Counted from the first letter of the stretch, positions 18,319 to 30,104 are shown. The stretch is 51,315 bases of DNA from Flavobacteriales bacterium (GCA_027491075.1 JAIXWX010000027.1:1-51315), one strand, 5' to 3'. Notes: generated by a model not told the origin, from the letters alone. Numbers and translations are program-made.

Positions 18319-19266
18319 TTATTCCTCCAATAATCCTCTGCCTATCTTTTTAATTTTTCCCTCGTGAATCATTTTTGGAATCAAAGTATCCAGTACGCCG
18401 TTGATGAACGTGGCACTTTTTGGAGTGCTGTAATACTTAGACAATTCGATATACTCGTTCATGGTCACTTTAACGGGAATAGAATCAAACGTTTGTGCTT
18501 CAGCAAAAGCCATTTTAAGAATGATCATATCCATGATCGCAATTCTATCCGCTTCCCAGTTGGGTGTATTTTGAGCGATCACCTTTTGATTTTCTTCTCC
18601 CAATGCCAGCGTTTGTCTGAAGAGCTTTTTGCAATAATCATTTTCATCCTCAGGATCCTTCCACAGTGGCAGGAACTCAACATCCTCGTCGTTCTCATTG
18701 ATTTGCTTCAATGTTCTAAGCACCATACTAGCGCAGAGATCTAGGTCATCATTCCAGAAAATTCCCTGATCTTCTAGAAATTCATGCATTGACTCATCGT
18801 TGACCAAGTGGCGTCTGAAGAAACGAAGAAGATATTCCTTGTCATGTTCAAAGCCTCTCTTTTTCGAGTCCATGTATTCTTTATAGTCATCCGTTTCGGT
18901 GAGCATTTTAAACATGGCTTTGAGCAAGTCCTTGTTGTCTTTCCATCGGATATGAATCTCCTTTGATGCCTTATCAAGTTTTTTTGAATTGGCAATAATT
19001 CTTAATAGACTATTTGTAACAAACTTCGTGTTGGGATGCAAGTCCTCTTTCGTAGGAAGTTTCTTATTCATCCCCGCTTCGATTTTTTCGATAGCAAGCC
19101 CCTGCATTTCTCCTAAAAGAAGAATAAACGATACATAAAGCTCTCTGAATCGATCGATGCTTTCAAAGAGCATCTTTTCGTAGGCCGCTGCATTGGGTTT
19201 TTCATCGCTATAATAAGCGAACAAGATTTGGAGAACTTTAATTCGAACGTGCCTTCTGTTGAGCAT
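18319..19266 (-). CDS. nusB: Transcription antitermination factor NusB, long Bacteroidota form
   Basis: NusB with NusE (S10) binds boxA RNA and promotes antitermination on rRNA operons. The C-terminal part (about 190-315) carries the NusB fold signature: NWEADRIAIMDMIILKMAFAE, PVKVTMNEYIELSKYYSTPKSATFINGVLD. The N-terminus MLNRRHVRIKVLQILFAYY is the typical first helix. The 315 residues are about twice the E. coli length because of a helical insertion between the first helices and the C-terminal bundle, as is usual in Bacteroidota. It lies 4 bases after leucine dehydrogenase and 1 base before miaA, so the three are probably co-transcribed. Confidence 0.93.
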   Translation of the reverse strand: MLNRRHVRIKVLQILFAYYSDEKPNAAAYEKMLFESIDRFRELYVSFILLLGEMQGLAIEKIEAGMNKKLPTKEDLHPNTKFVTNSLLRIIANSKKLDKASKEIHIRWKDNKDLLKAMFKMLTETDDYKEYMDSKKRGFEHDKEYLLRFFRRHLVNDESMHEFLEDQGIFWNDDLDLCASMVLRTLKQINENDEDVEFLPLWKDPEDENDYCKKLFRQTLALGEENQKVIAQNTPNWEADRIAIMDMIILKMAFAEAQTFDSIPVKVTMNEYIELSKYYSTPKSATFINGVLDTLIPKMIHEGKIKKIGRGLLEE

Positions 19267-19270
19267 GATT

Positions 19271-20365
19271 TTAAAATGAGAGTTTTACATTACCGATTGC
19301 GTGAATACGAGCCTCTGCCAATAAGTTTGCCGCGAGGTACGTCGGAATATTTTCTGATTTAGATTTTTCGAAAATTTCTAGTGTCTTATCATAAATACCC
19401 TCCGCCTGCTCCAAAGCTGCTTCTCTGCTATATCCGATGATTTCCCAATAACAGTTTATTATTCCACCTGCATTTACTAGATAGTCTGGAGCATACAATA
19501 TTCCTTTTTTCTGAAGCTCAGCGCCATGAATTTGTTCATTGGCCAATTGATTATTGGCGGCACCGCAAATTATAGAGGCTGTTAATTTATTAATGGTTTC
19601 GTCATTAATAGTAGCACCCAGCGCACAAGGGCTATAGATATCTATTTTCTGATCATATACATGACTTACATCCACCGCCTTCACTCCGTATTTAGAAAGG
19701 ATTTTCTTAATACGATCTTCATAGATGTCAGATACTATTACCTCCGCATTTTCTTTAACTAAATGGTCCACTAAGTGTTCACCAACGTTTCCAACACCTT
19801 GCACTAACACTTTCTTACCAGCAAGGCTATCACTCCCTGTCATTTCTTTTACAGAAGCCTTCATTCCCATGTAGACTCCATATGCAGTAACAGGGCTAGG
19901 ATCTCCACCTCCACCTAGGAAATCAGGTAGACCAACAACATGGTCTGTTTCCATTTTCACGAACTCCATGTCCTTGGTTGAAATACCCACATCCTCTGCA
20001 GTGATATATTTTCCTCCAAGGCTATTTACAAACTTTCCAAATCTTCTCAGTAGCGCCTCAGACTTATCTTTTCTTGCGTCACCTATAATCACCGCTTTTC
20101 CACCACCAATATTCAAACCAGCGAGTGCATTTTTATAAGTCATGCCTCTTGATAGGCGCAGCACATCGGTTACAGCATCTTCTTCAGATGTATATGCCCA
20201 CATGCGAGTACCACCTACGGCGGGACCTAATACTGTGTTATGTATGGCGATTATTGCTTTTAATCCTGTGGATTTATCTTGACAAAAGACCAATTGTTCG
20301 TGGTCAAAAGTGGACATCTTGGATGTCAAAGAGGCTCCGTTGGCCTTTTCAATGGTATCAATCAT
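19271..20365 (-). CDS. Leucine/Glu-Phe-Val-type amino-acid dehydrogenase
   Basis: It oxidatively deaminates leucine or other branched-chain amino acids with NAD+. From ATG 20365 it has 364 residues, matching Bacillus leucine dehydrogenase; the frame extends to a TTG at 20401, but a -7 element at 20410-20417 would leave that start almost leaderless. Visible features are GPAVGGTRMW, the substrate-binding Lys78 (MTYKNA), catalytic Lys90 (NIGGGKAVI), the ITAEDVGIS segment, and a Rossmann motif VLVQGVGNVGEHL. ICGAANNQLA is the usual NAD-domain motif. It is the first gene of the operon with nusB and miaA. Confidence 0.92.
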   Translation of the reverse strand: MIDTIEKANGASLTSKMSTFDHEQLVFCQDKSTGLKAIIAIHNTVLGPAVGGTRMWAYTSEEDAVTDVLRLSRGMTYKNALAGLNIGGGKAVIIGDARKDKSEALLRRFGKFVNSLGGKYITAEDVGISTKDMEFVKMETDHVVGLPDFLGGGGDPSPVTAYGVYMGMKASVKEMTGSDSLAGKKVLVQGVGNVGEHLVDHLVKENAEVIVSDIYEDRIKKILSKYGVKAVDVSHVYDQKIDIYSPCALGATINDETINKLTASIICGAANNQLANEQIHGAELQKKGILYAPDYLVNAGGIINCYWEIIGYSREAALEQAEGIYDKTLEIFEKSKSENIPTYLAANLLAEARIHAIGNVKLSF

Positions 20366-20409
20366 TGTGAATGCAGGTTGTACTCCTTGATTCTTCGTCA
20401 AAGGAGCGG

Positions 20410-20417
20410 CAAATGTA
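20410..20417 (-). promoter_or_regulatory. Candidate -7 promoter element for the leucine dehydrogenase operon
   Basis: The minus strand reads TACATTTG, an exact TAnnTTTG match, 44 bases before the ATG at 20365. No clear TTG -33 box sits at the right distance, so this is a one-box prediction. Confidence 0.4.
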
Positions 20418-20471
20418 GAGTATTACTCTAAAAGTAAAAACTTAAATACTAATTTCTTCTTAGAAAAAAAA

Positions 20472-20705
20472 CTATTGCAGAATCTCGTCAATGGCCAATG
20501 CCAATTTTCGGTCTTTATCTGTTACAATATCGCCTGCATCGTGTGTACTCAATTCAATCTTTACATAGTTGTAAACATTGAACCACGCTGGGTGATGATT
20601 GATTTTCTCGGCAATGAAAGCCACTCTTGTCATAAACGTAAACGCTTCTTGAAAATCTTTAAAACGAAATTCTCGAACTAGTTTGTTGTCTATTTCGCGC
20701 CACAT
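20472..20705 (-). CDS. 4a-hydroxytetrahydrobiopterin dehydratase (pterin-4a-carbinolamine dehydratase)
   Basis: The product recycles the 4a-carbinolamine formed by aromatic amino acid hydroxylases. The 77-residue form from ATG 20705 ([13 protein letters not shown]) carries [17 protein letters not shown], the catalytic EKINHHPAW (His37, His38) and [17 protein letters not shown], which match the PCD/DCoH family closely. The frame extends 7 codons to a TTG at 20726. It is shorter than the roughly 100-residue mammalian enzyme because it lacks the N-terminal helix. It follows the giant adhesin gene by 32 bases on the same strand. No phenylalanine hydroxylase is in the window. Confidence 0.9.
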   Translation of the reverse strand: MWREIDNKLVREFRFKDFQEAFTFMTRVAFIAEKINHHPAWFNVYNYVKIELSTHDAGDIVTDKDRKLALAIDEILQ

Positions 20706-20737
20706 ACGGTTTGAATTTATGGTCAAAGGTACAAAAC

Positions 20738-23700
20738 TTACCTTACTAAAATGACATGGCCAGTGTATTCACGCTCTTTATCGCTTCCTTTTAACTGTAC
20801 TTTTACCAGCCAATTGTAGACATCGTCTTTAGCAAACCCATTTCCTCCCCTCACATCGCCGATCCATGGAAGTTCTGGATCGTTTGTGTCAAACAAAACA
20901 GTGCCCCAACGATCAAACACCGTAAACGAATATTTCTCAATCAGGCTAAAGCCTGTTAACATAGGCTTAAAGTACTCGTTGATCCCATCTTGATCGGGAG
21001 TGAATGAATTCGGAACATACAAGTTAAATATATCTTGAATAACCAAAGTTCTCGACACTGTATCTGAGCAGCCGGGACCAGACTCAACAATTAAAGTAAC
21101 ATTAAAAGAACCTCCTATCTCGTACAAGTTTTCTGCGTTGAAGTTGAAGCTGACATTTCCATCACCAAAGCGCCATTCGGCATTTTCAGCCCCCCACGAA
21201 TCATTGATGAAAAGGACGTTGGGATTGTATATATCGGTTGCCTCAGGAAACATACTAAAGGAAGCAATGGGGTTAGCAAATGCCTGAACTGCTTCATCAG
21301 CACTTAAAGTATCCGTGCAACCTTCTACACTCGTTGCGATAAGATCCACATCGTATAACCCTGCAACCGAATAAACATGGATAGGCTCTGTGGCGTTGCT
21401 GGTTGATCCATCACCGAAATTCCAAGTATATGTTGCCGCTCCTGAGGAAGTATTCAGGAACTCCACTAAAAGAGGGACGCAGCCTTCAGCTGGTAAAATA
21501 CTCATCTCTGCTGTTGGACTTGGATGCACTTCATAGAGAACAGTGCTCGTGGAGGCACAGCCAAATTGATTGGAGGCAGTTAAGCTAATTTCATAATCTC
21601 CTACTGCGTCAAAAGTGAAAGAAGTATTCGTTTCATCTGCAACTGGCTCGTCGTTTATTTCCCAATCATATCCATTGGCAAACTGCGATGTGTTTGAAGT
21701 GCTAACGTTTACAGGGAAGGAGCAGGACTCTTGGGATGTTAAAATGAAAGAGCTCATCGGTTGAGGACTTACCACAATATCCATCTCCATTGTATCAGAG
21801 CACAATTGTAAATTTTGAACTACCAATGAAACCGTATACGCCATTGGTACTCCACTTACATTGACGTAGGTATTACAGGCGTTTTCATCGTTATCCGTAT
21901 TTCCATCACCAAAATCCCATTCGTAAAAAAGGCCATCAATGGATGCATTGGCAAAGCATGCTGTAAACGGACTACATCCTACTGGATTTGGTAGTGCAAA
22001 TGAAGCATCTGGTGAATCTATCACCAATAGATCGTCGCTAATGGTGGTCGTGCAAAGGTTATCGCTCACTCCTGTCAAAGAAACGGTATATGGACCAGCA
22101 CTCACATAAGCATGTTCTGGAGAAGAAAGTCCTGAAGTATTTCCATCACCAAAATCCCAGAAAAGACTAACTGCATCTTCGAACTCAGGGATAAAGGTGA
22201 AAGTTTCATTTTCACATAAAGATGGATCATCTATCGAGAAAGAAAGTTCTGGAGAGGAAAAAACTTCAATTACTATTTGCGCAGTATCATAGCTGCATCC
22301 ATTATCAACATATTGATATATAGTGAAAACTCCTGCTTCATCAAAAATATAAGTTGGATTTGCCTCACCTGTAAATACATTATTTCCAAAATTGTATACT
22401 ATTTGATTTCCACCTTCACTAAAATCAGTAAACTCTACTTCTAAAGGCGAACAGCCTTGAGTAATGCTCGTATTGAAAAAAGCTGTAACGGTATTTGGCA
22501 AAACAGTGATGGTGTATTGGGCAGTATCCAAACCGCACTCATTGCTCAAGTATAAAAAAATAGTATAGTCAGTGGGTAGCGTGTCCGTGGTAAAGACATG
22601 GCTAATGGGTTCTTCTGTAAACACAGAAGTGCTTCCGTCTCCAAAATCCCATTCGAATGTATCGGGCTCACCAACGGAAGTATTATTAAATATGACAGTA
22701 AATGGCGAGCAGAATACGTCCATATTGGTTCCAAAAGAAGCTGCCGGTTGAGGATTTACGGTTACCATATCATTATCTACATCGCTCCCGCAAAAATTGG
22801 TTACTGTGAGGGAAATGGGATAGTTAACAATACTATCTCCTTGCTGGTAAATCAGTGAGGCTGGCACTTGATCGGTAGAGGTTTCTATGGCCAAATCCCA
22901 ATTATAAGTCACGTATTGGCCGATACTATTGTTTTCAAATGAAACGCTTAATGGTGCGCAACCTTCATTTGGAAGTACTCCTAAACTAGACGTTGGAGGA
23001 TCAATGATCTCATTACTTGCATTAGCTGTATCACTGCAACCAAAACTATTCGAAGCCACTAATTCAATATCAAAAAATCCTTCTGTTGGATATACATAGG
23101 CTGGTTCAAAACCATTAAGCACTGTGCCATTTCCAAAGTTCCATGCATATTGAGTAGCACCAAGAGAAGTGTTATCCAAGTTCACGTTTGCATTGGTGCA
23201 TCCCAATGGTGCAAGTGTAAAGGACGCATTCGGAACAGGACTGACATTGACTATTTTAGATGATGTATCTGCGCACCCCGTTAATGGATCTAAATACCAG
23301 TACTCAATGGTGTAAACCCCCGCGCCAATTCCTGGGTCAAATAACCCCGTAATCGATGACTGAATTCCAGTTCCTTCCCAAGTACCACCAGTGATAGGCG
23401 TATTGCCTGTCATTATAAATGGGCTTTGATTGCCACAAACTGTTTGATTCACACCAGCATTCACTACTGGCAGAGGCAATACTTCAACACTCGTTTGATC
23501 AGCTGTTAAGCATGTTCCACTTCCAAAAGTTAGGGTGATGGTATGGTTTCCTACTCCCGCAACAGAGGGATTAAATACTGGCGCAGCGCTATTGGCTATT
23601 CCAGGCCCCGTCCAACTTCCACCTGCACTAGGAACAATTGGGGAGAACGTGTGAAGCGGCTCGTTCAAGCACAAGGTGACATCAGGCCCCGCATTGGCAA

Positions 23701-26700
23701 TGACAGGGGGATTTACAACTACTTGAATCGAATCTACATTCGAACATGCATTTCCACCTGCGGTAAATTCATAGAACAACCAATAAGTGCCAACTCCAGG
23801 GCTGATAAATTGACCATTCGAATTTGTTATACCTGGCCCACTCCAAGATCCGGTGCCTCCGCTCGTTGGAGAAAATCCAGTCAATGTCTCCACTATAGGT
23901 TGATCGCACAAAGTAAGGTTGACTCCGGCTTCTACTATCGGAAGCGAGTTTACTGTTACAATTAGGTTGTCTGAGCCAGAACAAGAGTTTGCGTCTGTAA
24001 CCGTCAGTAAATAGTTTGTGGTTACAGAGGGAAAAACTGAAACATTTAACCCTGAGGGATTAGACACGGTCGTTGGAAAATTCCATAGCACAGCATATGG
24101 ACCTTGCCCACCCGTGACCACCGCATTCACCAAAGCGCTATCATTCAGACATATGGTTTGATTGGGGCCCGCATTTATAGTAGGTAGGCCAAACACATTG
24201 ACTGTAATTTGATCACTTGTTTGACATGTGCCAATACCGACAGTGTATGTGAGAGTATAGGAGCCTACTGTGTTCGGATTAAACTGGCCCGTAGTACTTA
24301 CAAGTGGATTGGGTGACCAAGTTCCTCCAGGAGTCGGGGGATTTAACGTCAGAACAGGAGCGTTCTGACAAACCGAAACGTTTTGACCCGCATTGGCTTG
24401 CACAGGATCTATGACTGTGACAAGCAATTGATCAGAATTTGTACACGAAGTAGTTGGGTTTGTATACGTGTAGGTGAGTGTAAATGCTCCAGTACCGTTG
24501 GGGGTTATTGTATTTCCTACAATATTTAAGCTACCAGAGGTAGACCAAGTTCCTCCAGCGGGCGAAAATCCTGAGAGCGTAGTTGCAACGGGTTGGTTAC
24601 ATAAATTCAAGTCCAATCCAGCATTTACCAAGGGAAGAGGATTTACCGTGATAGTTGCTTGATCTTGTGCATTGCACCCTTCTGAATCGACGATGGTCAT
24701 ATTGTAAATACATGAACCTACTGTAGGAGTGATGGTCGGAGTCAATGTATTTCCAGCAACAATTCCTCCGCATACACCCGACCAAGAAATAGTCTGAATT
24801 GGGCCATTAGGGCTTGTTCCTGTCCCGTTCATTACTACACTTTGTGTTGCACAAAGTCCATTAACATCCGCACCTGCATTGGCAGTTGGCAAAGGGAGTA
24901 CCGTTACTACCACCTGATCGCTTGTTTGACAAGATCCGGTGCCAACGCTAAAGTTCAATGTGAACGTTCCAACAGTAGTGGGAGTAAATTGATTTGCGCT
25001 AACATTAGGACCAGTCCATGTTCCGCCTGAAGGAAGGGCTATAGGAGTGGATCCTAAACACTCATTGAAATCAGGGCCTCCATTAGCGGCAGTTGGATCG
25101 ATAACACAAACTTGTACCACATCTGAATTGGTGCATCCGGTGGTTGAATTAGTAAATGTGTATGTCAGGTTAACACATCCAACAGCTGATGGAGTAAACG
25201 CTCCTGTTGGGGTCACTCCTACTCCTGACCAAGTTCCCGTTCCTCCTGTTATTGGCGAAAAGCCTGTCAATGGAGTTGAAACCGGTTGGTTACACAGAAC
25301 GATATCCGTTCCTGCATTGACGATCGGAAGTGGATTAACGGTCAAAGGAATCAATCCTACACCAACACAACCATTCTGATCCGTTACACTAACGGAGTAA
25401 TTTAATGACGTGGTAGATGAAGAAATAGGATTGGCAATATTGGATGCACTTAGAGTTGAACTGTTATTCCAAACGTAGTTGGAGTAAGGAGGACTTCCTC
25501 CTGTAACACTCACTCCCATTTGCTCGGTTTCTCCAACACACATCACAAAACTGCCAGATGGTGTTACTTGAGGAAGTGAATTCACAATTACGGTGATCGT
25601 TTCCGTATCACTGCATGTTCCATTAAATCCTGTCACCGTATACGTTGTGGTAGAAGATGGAGCAGCGGTTACAGAAGTACCAGAGGTGGACGACAATCCC
25701 GTTGAAGGCGTCCATGAATAAGTTGTTGCATTGGATGCTGTAAGCACCGTTGAACTGTTTAAACAAATGGAAGGCCCTGCGCTGCTTACTATTCCCACAT
25801 TTGGTGGAGAAAGTACTGAAACGCTCGTTGTACCAGTGCTTACCCCACAACCATTGGTGACGCTCAGTGTAACAGTGTAATTTCCTGGATTTGCATATGT
25901 TACAGGGCCAGGAATGGCTCCTGTAAAAGAGGAAGGTGTGCCGCCAGGGAATGACCAATTGTAAGCAGTGATAGGCAGGTTACATCCATTGACAACTGCA
26001 CTCGGGCTCACAGAACTTCCTGCGCAAATAACCGGCAGTGCAGAAAGCTGAACAACGGGAACTGTATTCACCGTGACCGTTTCAGTGTCAGTAAAAAGAC
26101 CACATGAATTTTGTTGTCGCAATTGGATCGTATAGACTCCTGGATTACTCAATAGAATTTGTGGATTAATGGAAGAAGCATTGGTTCCTCCCACAAAAGA
26201 ATGAGTGCCAACATTGGGTGTACAAGAAAGCGGAGAGTAATTCACTTGCCAGTTATAGGGAGCACCGCAAGATGCGAAACTGGTTGAAGAAGTATTATTC
26301 ACCGGAACAGTCATCGGTACGCATCCCACCGTCTGAGGGATGGTGAATGAAGGAGCCGGCGGCTGTTCAATACAAATCGTTTGCGTAAAAACATCCGTTC
26401 CACACGACAACACAGAACTACCCGCATTGCCGGTGGTAAGAGTGACGGTATAGGTGCCAGGCTGAGCAAAAACGTGTGTAGGATTCGCGGCGGTACTCGT
26501 GTTATTTGCACCGCTTGCAGGATCACCAAAATTCCATTGATATGTAATTCCACCATTACACCCTAGGTTAAAGCCAGGAATACTTTGATTCGTAAAAGGA
26601 ACCGATGTGTTTACGCACGCTGCTGCTGGTGCACTGAACTGAGATGAAGGTGCAGTACCGATTTGAATGGGAAAAAAGTTTGCAGTCGACGGAGTACAAT

Positions 26701-27808
26701 TGTTATCTGCGGTGATACTGAAAGTGTAGTAATTTGGGCTACCCCCACAAGCAGATGTATTGTAGGTATGGCAAATAGACGGTGGCGGCGGATGATTCAA
26801 TACTACCGGTGTGCTACCATCACCGAAGTTCACTGTGTAAGTCGTTGTTGTATAATTATTATTTGTATTGGTAATTGCGAAGCAAAATTCTACGGGTCCA
26901 CATTGAAGCGTATTACCAGGATTAGCAGTACCTACTGAGGGGTTCGTGATATTCGTCACCTCGTAGGTTTGAGTGTCAACACAACCGTTGTTACCAGTGA
27001 CTGTGTATGTAAGGGTCCAAATATCAATACCATTATAATTGTGTTGCAACGAAGCAGGCGGTGTTGAGCTGGAGTAATTCGGCGAACCATCTCCCCAGTT
27101 GATAGTGTAATTGCTATTAGAGGCAGGCGTGGATTGGTTGGTAACGAACGCCTCGAAAACTCCTGCTCCTAAACATTGTGTAAAATTTACATCCTCGGAG
27201 AGCACCGCATTTGGAGATTGTAAAACACCTACCGTTTGAGTTACAACCGTCTCGCATCCATTTGCTGCCGTGGCGGTGAAGGTGACGGTAAAGTTTTGTG
27301 TCGACCCTCCATTTGCAACAAAGACATGCGAGGCATTCAATGTGTTGGCGGTATTCGAAGAGCCTGAAGCTGGATTTCCAAAGTCCCATTCATAAGTGCA
27401 GCTCGCACAACCTGTAACATTCGCATTGAAATTAATACTCGTACCAGCACATTGATTGTTGGGAGAAAAAGTGAATGAAGCGTTAGGCGAAGGATTTACG
27501 GTGACTTGAACCGTCTCTGTTTCGTTGTTACAGTTGCCACCGTTGACTACCAGTGTATACGTTGTAGTAGAAGTTGGACTCACTGTTGGGTTTGCAACAT
27601 CCGCTACCCCTGTGTTGGTCCAATCATAGGTGACCGCAGACGAGTTTCCTGAAACTGTTGGACTGCTTCCTAATTGCACCGATTGGCCGCTACAAATTGT
27701 AACATCATTTCCAGGGTTGACGATGCATTGAGAATTGCCTATTTGAACATAAAAAATGCACAGAACCAGTGTCCACCAATGATAGTGCGATAAATTCTTT
27801 ATGGTCAT
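20738..27808 (-). CDS. Giant PKD-repeat adhesin with gliding-motility-associated type B T9SS C-terminus
   Basis: The product has 2356 residues from ATG 27808; the open frame runs 41 codons further, but only this start gives a signal peptide ([21 protein letters not shown], mature end near 27). Residues 27 to about 828 are PKD/Ig-like beta domains ([25 protein letters not shown]). About 828-1525 holds nine related units (NAGxDxxLCxQPxxxxLxGFSPxxGGTGxWSG). About 1528-2240 holds nine more PKD domains ([23 protein letters not shown]). The last 100 residues ([20 protein letters not shown]...[11 protein letters not shown]...GHVILVR) are the CHU/gliding-type type B sorting domain. It is a T9SS-exported surface adhesin, possibly SprB-like. 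The ligand is unknown. Many cysteines suggest one disulfide per domain. Confidence 0.9.
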   Translation of the reverse strand: MTIKNLSHYHWWTLVLCIFYVQIGNSQCIVNPGNDVTICSGQSVQLGSSPTVSGNSSAVTYDWTNTGVADVANPTVSPTSTTTYTLVVNGGNCNNETETVQVTVNPSPNASFTFSPNNQCAGTSINFNANVTGCASCTYEWDFGNPASGSSNTANTLNASHVFVANGGSTQNFTVTFTATAANGCETVVTQTVGVLQSPNAVLSEDVNFTQCLGAGVFEAFVTNQSTPASNSNYTINWGDGSPNYSSSTPPASLQHNYNGIDIWTLTYTVTGNNGCVDTQTYEVTNITNPSVGTANPGNTLQCGPVEFCFAITNTNNNYTTTTYTVNFGDGSTPVVLNHPPPPSICHTYNTSACGGSPNYYTFSITADNNCTPSTANFFPIQIGTAPSSQFSAPAAACVNTSVPFTNQSIPGFNLGCNGGITYQWNFGDPASGANNTSTAANPTHVFAQPGTYTVTLTTGNAGSSVLSCGTDVFTQTICIEQPPAPSFTIPQTVGCVPMTVPVNNTSSTSFASCGAPYNWQVNYSPLSCTPNVGTHSFVGGTNASSINPQILLSNPGVYTIQLRQQNSCGLFTDTETVTVNTVPVVQLSALPVICAGSSVSPSAVVNGCNLPITAYNWSFPGGTPSSFTGAIPGPVTYANPGNYTVTLSVTNGCGVSTGTTSVSVLSPPNVGIVSSAGPSICLNSSTVLTASNATTYSWTPSTGLSSTSGTSVTAAPSSTTTYTVTGFNGTCSDTETITVIVNSLPQVTPSGSFVMCVGETEQMGVSVTGGSPPYSNYVWNNSSTLSASNIANPISSSTTSLNYSVSVTDQNGCVGVGLIPLTVNPLPIVNAGTDIVLCNQPVSTPLTGFSPITGGTGTWSGVGVTPTGAFTPSAVGCVNLTYTFTNSTTGCTNSDVVQVCVIDPTAANGGPDFNECLGSTPIALPSGGTWTGPNVSANQFTPTTVGTFTLNFSVGTGSCQTSDQVVVTVLPLPTANAGADVNGLCATQSVVMNGTGTSPNGPIQTISWSGVCGGIVAGNTLTPTITPTVGSCIYNMTIVDSEGCNAQDQATITVNPLPLVNAGLDLNLCNQPVATTLSGFSPAGGTWSTSGSLNIVGNTITPNGTGAFTLTYTYTNPTTSCTNSDQLLVTVIDPVQANAGQNVSVCQNAPVLTLNPPTPGGTWSPNPLVSTTGQFNPNTVGSYTLTYTVGIGTCQTSDQITVNVFGLPTINAGPNQTICLNDSALVNAVVTGGQGPYAVLWNFPTTVSNPSGLNVSVFPSVTTNYLLTVTDANSCSGSDNLIVTVNSLPIVEAGVNLTLCDQPIVETLTGFSPTSGGTGSWSGPGITNSNGQFISPGVGTYWLFYEFTAGGNACSNVDSIQVVVNPPVIANAGPDVTLCLNEPLHTFSPIVPSAGGSWTGPGIANSAAPVFNPSVAGVGNHTITLTFGSGTCLTADQTSVEVLPLPVVNAGVNQTVCGNQSPFIMTGNTPITGGTWEGTGIQSSITGLFDPGIGAGVYTIEYWYLDPLTGCADTSSKIVNVSPVPNASFTLAPLGCTNANVNLDNTSLGATQYAWNFGNGTVLNGFEPAYVYPTEGFFDIELVASNSFGCSDTANASNEIIDPPTSSLGVLPNEGCAPLSVSFENNSIGQYVTYNWDLAIETSTDQVPASLIYQQGDSIVNYPISLTVTNFCGSDVDNDMVTVNPQPAASFGTNMDVFCSPFTVIFNNTSVGEPDTFEWDFGDGSTSVFTEEPISHVFTTDTLPTDYTIFLYLSNECGLDTAQYTITVLPNTVTAFFNTSITQGCSPLEVEFTDFSEGGNQIVYNFGNNVFTGEANPTYIFDEAGVFTIYQYVDNGCSYDTAQIVIEVFSSPELSFSIDDPSLCENETFTFIPEFEDAVSLFWDFGDGNTSGLSSPEHAYVSAGPYTVSLTGVSDNLCTTTISDDLLVIDSPDASFALPNPVGCSPFTACFANASIDGLFYEWDFGDGNTDNDENACNTYVNVSGVPMAYTVSLVVQNLQLCSDTMEMDIVVSPQPMSSFILTSQESCSFPVNVSTSNTSQFANGYDWEINDEPVADETNTSFTFDAVGDYEISLTASNQFGCASTSTVLYEVHPSPTAEMSILPAEGCVPLLVEFLNTSSGAATYTWNFGDGSTSNATEPIHVYSVAGLYDVDLIATSVEGCTDTLSADEAVQAFANPIASFSMFPEATDIYNPNVLFINDSWGAENAEWRFGDGNVSFNFNAENLYEIGGSFNVTLIVESGPGCSDTVSRTLVIQDIFNLYVPNSFTPDQDGINEYFKPMLTGFSLIEKYSFTVFDRWGTVLFDTNDPELPWIGDVRGGNGFAKDDVYNWLVKVQLKGSDKEREYTGHVILVR
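23250..25330 (-). repeat. Nine-unit internal repeat block of the giant adhesin
   Basis: Nine diverged units of roughly 65-95 residues recur, each opening VNAGxxxxxC and most carrying GGTWSG/GGTWTGP and a T.C..SDQ...V end. Some neighbouring units ([45 protein letters not shown]) are closer to each other than to the rest, pointing to duplication of two-unit or three-unit blocks. Confidence 0.75.
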
Positions 27809-27847
27809 AATAGGTTTTGGTATCAACCGGGTTTTCTGAAAGGAGGA

Positions 27848-27855
27848 CAAATGTA
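27848..27855 (-). promoter_or_regulatory. Candidate -7 element for the giant adhesin gene
   Basis: The minus strand reads TACATTTG, identical to the elements before leucine dehydrogenase and rpsO, 39 bases upstream of the ATG at 27808. A matching -33 box is not obvious. Confidence 0.4.
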
Positions 27856-27963
27856 CAAAGATGAAGGTTGCTTTCCCTTCGGTGATAGAAGGATTTCTTA
27901 CGACCAGTGCCAAAAACAATAATTGTGACAATCAAACGTATGTACGTACTTTGCAACACTTTT

Positions 27964-29451
27964 ATGCGCGTTACTCTAATTACATCTTTTTTAATCGTTT
28001 TTGTTGCTGCATACCTTTCCTCATGCAGAAAAGAGCGATTTAGAGACAGTTCAAGCGTTGAACTTCGATTCGATCAAGACACCATATTATTTGATACCGT
28101 ATTCTCTACCATTGGAAGCACAACCAAGTTTCTCAAAGTTTACAATCCGTATGACGAGAACATTCGAATAGATGAAATTCGTTTAGAAGGCGGCACATCT
28201 TCTCAATTTAGAATCAATGTCAATGGAGACAATGGGCCGTTGCATACAAACATTGAAATCAGACCTAACGACAGTCTTTTCATTTTTGTAGAAGTTACGG
28301 TTGACCCGGGGAACATCAATACTCCATTCATCGTTGAAGACTTCATACGTTTTTCTTTGGGAGAAAAAGAGCAAAAAGTAGTGCTCAATGCATGGGGCCA
28401 AGACGCTTACTTTCATGGCGGTTTAGGCTCCCTTTTTGTGCTCCCTTGTAGTGAAGTGTGGAACAATGATAAACCACACGTTATCTATGGAATAGTCGCG
28501 GTAGATGAGAATTGTGAGCTCACCATCAATGCGGGCACTCAAGTTTATTGTCACGCAAAATCTGGATTGTATGTTTTTAAAGGTACATTGGACATCAATG
28601 GACAATTGGGCCAAGAAGTCGTTTTTCAAGGAGATCGATTAGAAGCGTCCTATCAGGATCTTCCCGGTCAATGGGGCATTCAATTAGAGTTTTTAGTGGA
28701 AGCAGGCGGTGCACCCACCCTTGCTTCCATTGCTCGCGGTGGTATTTGGATTGTACAAAGCGATGATTCGGAGATCGATTATGCCATTTTGAAAAATGGG
28801 GGCATGGGTATTCAAGTAGACTCCGTAAATGCGCCATTGACCTCCAATACATATGCACTAAGAGTGAGTAATACCATCATTCAAAACATGAGTGGTATTG
28901 GCCTATGGGGACAAGGTGGTGCAATAAAAGGCACTAATCTCTTGGTTGCAGACTGCGGTGAAGGTTGTGCTTATTTTTCCATCGGTGGAAAATATACGAT
29001 GGACAACTGTACGTTCGCTAATTATTGGGATCAAGGTACCCGCACTGCTCCTGCGTTTGCGCTCAACAACTACTACGAAGATATCAACGAGGTTATTCAA
29101 GTGAGAAGTTTGGTAAATTGTAGATTTACCAATTGCATTCTTTTCGGCAGCAATGCATTTCTCAGTGAATTTAGCGAAACCATTTTAGACTTGAATACGC
29201 CAGAATCTCAAGACATTCAATTCACCTCATGCTTGGTAGACACCGATATCAATGTAGACCAAGACGGCCGATTTGTAAACTGCGTCAACGGTCAAGCACC
29301 GCCCTTTTGCAGTGCTTCTGAAAGCAATTTCAAATTATCTGGAAACAGTAATCTTGTATTAGGTATTCCCAATGGTGTGCCTTCAGACATTCGAAATGAG
29401 TCCACAGGCGACTTTAAAGGATGTTATGACTACCTACCCGGCTGTAATTAG
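27964..29451 (+). CDS. Exported lipoprotein with probable right-handed beta-helix
   Basis: I do not recognise a named family. From ATG 27964 the 495-residue product has a lipoprotein signal peptide (MRVTLITSFLIVFVAAYLSSC, Cys21 followed by RKE). Residues about 30-140 look like an Ig-like/DUF1573-type domain (VELRFDQDTILFDTVFSTIG). The rest has short strand-turn repeats with N-rich and G-rich turns (AILKNGGMGIQVDS, NTIIQNMSGIGLWGQGG, YTMDNCTFANYW), typical of a parallel beta-helix. It would sit in the outer membrane or periplasm, possibly surface-exposed. It diverges from the giant adhesin gene across 155 bases, so shared regulation is possible. The longer frame to 27907 lacks a signal peptide. 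Confidence 0.7.
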   Translation: MRVTLITSFLIVFVAAYLSSCRKERFRDSSSVELRFDQDTILFDTVFSTIGSTTKFLKVYNPYDENIRIDEIRLEGGTSSQFRINVNGDNGPLHTNIEIRPNDSLFIFVEVTVDPGNINTPFIVEDFIRFSLGEKEQKVVLNAWGQDAYFHGGLGSLFVLPCSEVWNNDKPHVIYGIVAVDENCELTINAGTQVYCHAKSGLYVFKGTLDINGQLGQEVVFQGDRLEASYQDLPGQWGIQLEFLVEAGGAPTLASIARGGIWIVQSDDSEIDYAILKNGGMGIQVDSVNAPLTSNTYALRVSNTIIQNMSGIGLWGQGGAIKGTNLLVADCGEGCAYFSIGGKYTMDNCTFANYWDQGTRTAPAFALNNYYEDINEVIQVRSLVNCRFTNCILFGSNAFLSEFSETILDLNTPESQDIQFTSCLVDTDINVDQDGRFVNCVNGQAPPFCSASESNFKLSGNSNLVLGIPNGVPSDIRNESTGDFKGCYDYLPGCN

Positions 29452-29969
29452 AACTCCGACATTTGCGTGGCGTGTTCGATGAGGCGATTCAAATCCGCCT
29501 CCGACGTGAATAGGCCATCAGCATCAAGTACTTTATCTACATGACTTATTTTTAATTTGTTGTAGTGCACAAACATCTTCAAGTATTGAAAGATTCCCGT
29601 TAAGTGTTCTTGGCCACGAAGATTTCCCGCTTGACCACTGCTCACTCCAATAAGGCCAACTTTTTTGGTATGAAAAAATTTAGGAGGAATACCGTCAATA
29701 AATGTTTTTACCACTCCTGGAAAACTGCCATTGTATTCAGGGATGATGAAAACAAACTTATTAACAGGTACTACCATTTCATCTAGAACAGACTGAAATT
29801 CAGAAGACCTATTCCCATACAAATCGCTGGAAATAAAATCCTTTGGCAAATCTTCAAGAGAAAAAAAGCGGACCTCCTCCCCCATTTCTTTTAATATTTT
29901 GGAGTATTGATTTGCTACTCGCTTTGTGTAACTGTCTAATCTATTGGTACCGGAAATAACCGTAATCAT
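29448..29969 (-). CDS. NAD(P)H-dependent FMN reductase family protein
   Basis: This is a 173-residue flavodoxin-fold oxidoreductase (FMN_red family, ArsH/azoreductase-like). The phosphate-binding loop ISGTNRLDSYTKRVA opens the protein, PEYNGSFPGVVKTFIDGIP is the flavin-binding signature, and GLIGVSSGQAGNLRG is the third loop. It reduces flavins or quinone-type substrates with NAD(P)H in the cytoplasm. The physiological substrate cannot be read from sequence. It stands alone on the minus strand. Its TAA stop overlaps that of the convergent lipoprotein gene (29448-29451). Confidence 0.88.
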   Translation of the reverse strand: MITVISGTNRLDSYTKRVANQYSKILKEMGEEVRFFSLEDLPKDFISSDLYGNRSSEFQSVLDEMVVPVNKFVFIIPEYNGSFPGVVKTFIDGIPPKFFHTKKVGLIGVSSGQAGNLRGQEHLTGIFQYLKMFVHYNKLKISHVDKVLDADGLFTSEADLNRLIEHATQMSEF

Positions 29970-30104
29970 ACTTTGTAATCTTTAGAATGAATAGATTCCT
30001 TTGGCTGTTAACTTACTCTATATCAGCAAAGGACTTTTTTATTAACCTACTTTCAACATTTTCCGTGTGTAAAACTTTGAATCATAAAAAAATGTTCTCT
30101 TCAC

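Noticed and set aside
23543-23965. 140-codon plus-strand frame opposite the giant adhesin
   Set aside because: It is a shadow in a repeat-rich gene, with no signal, domain or start context.
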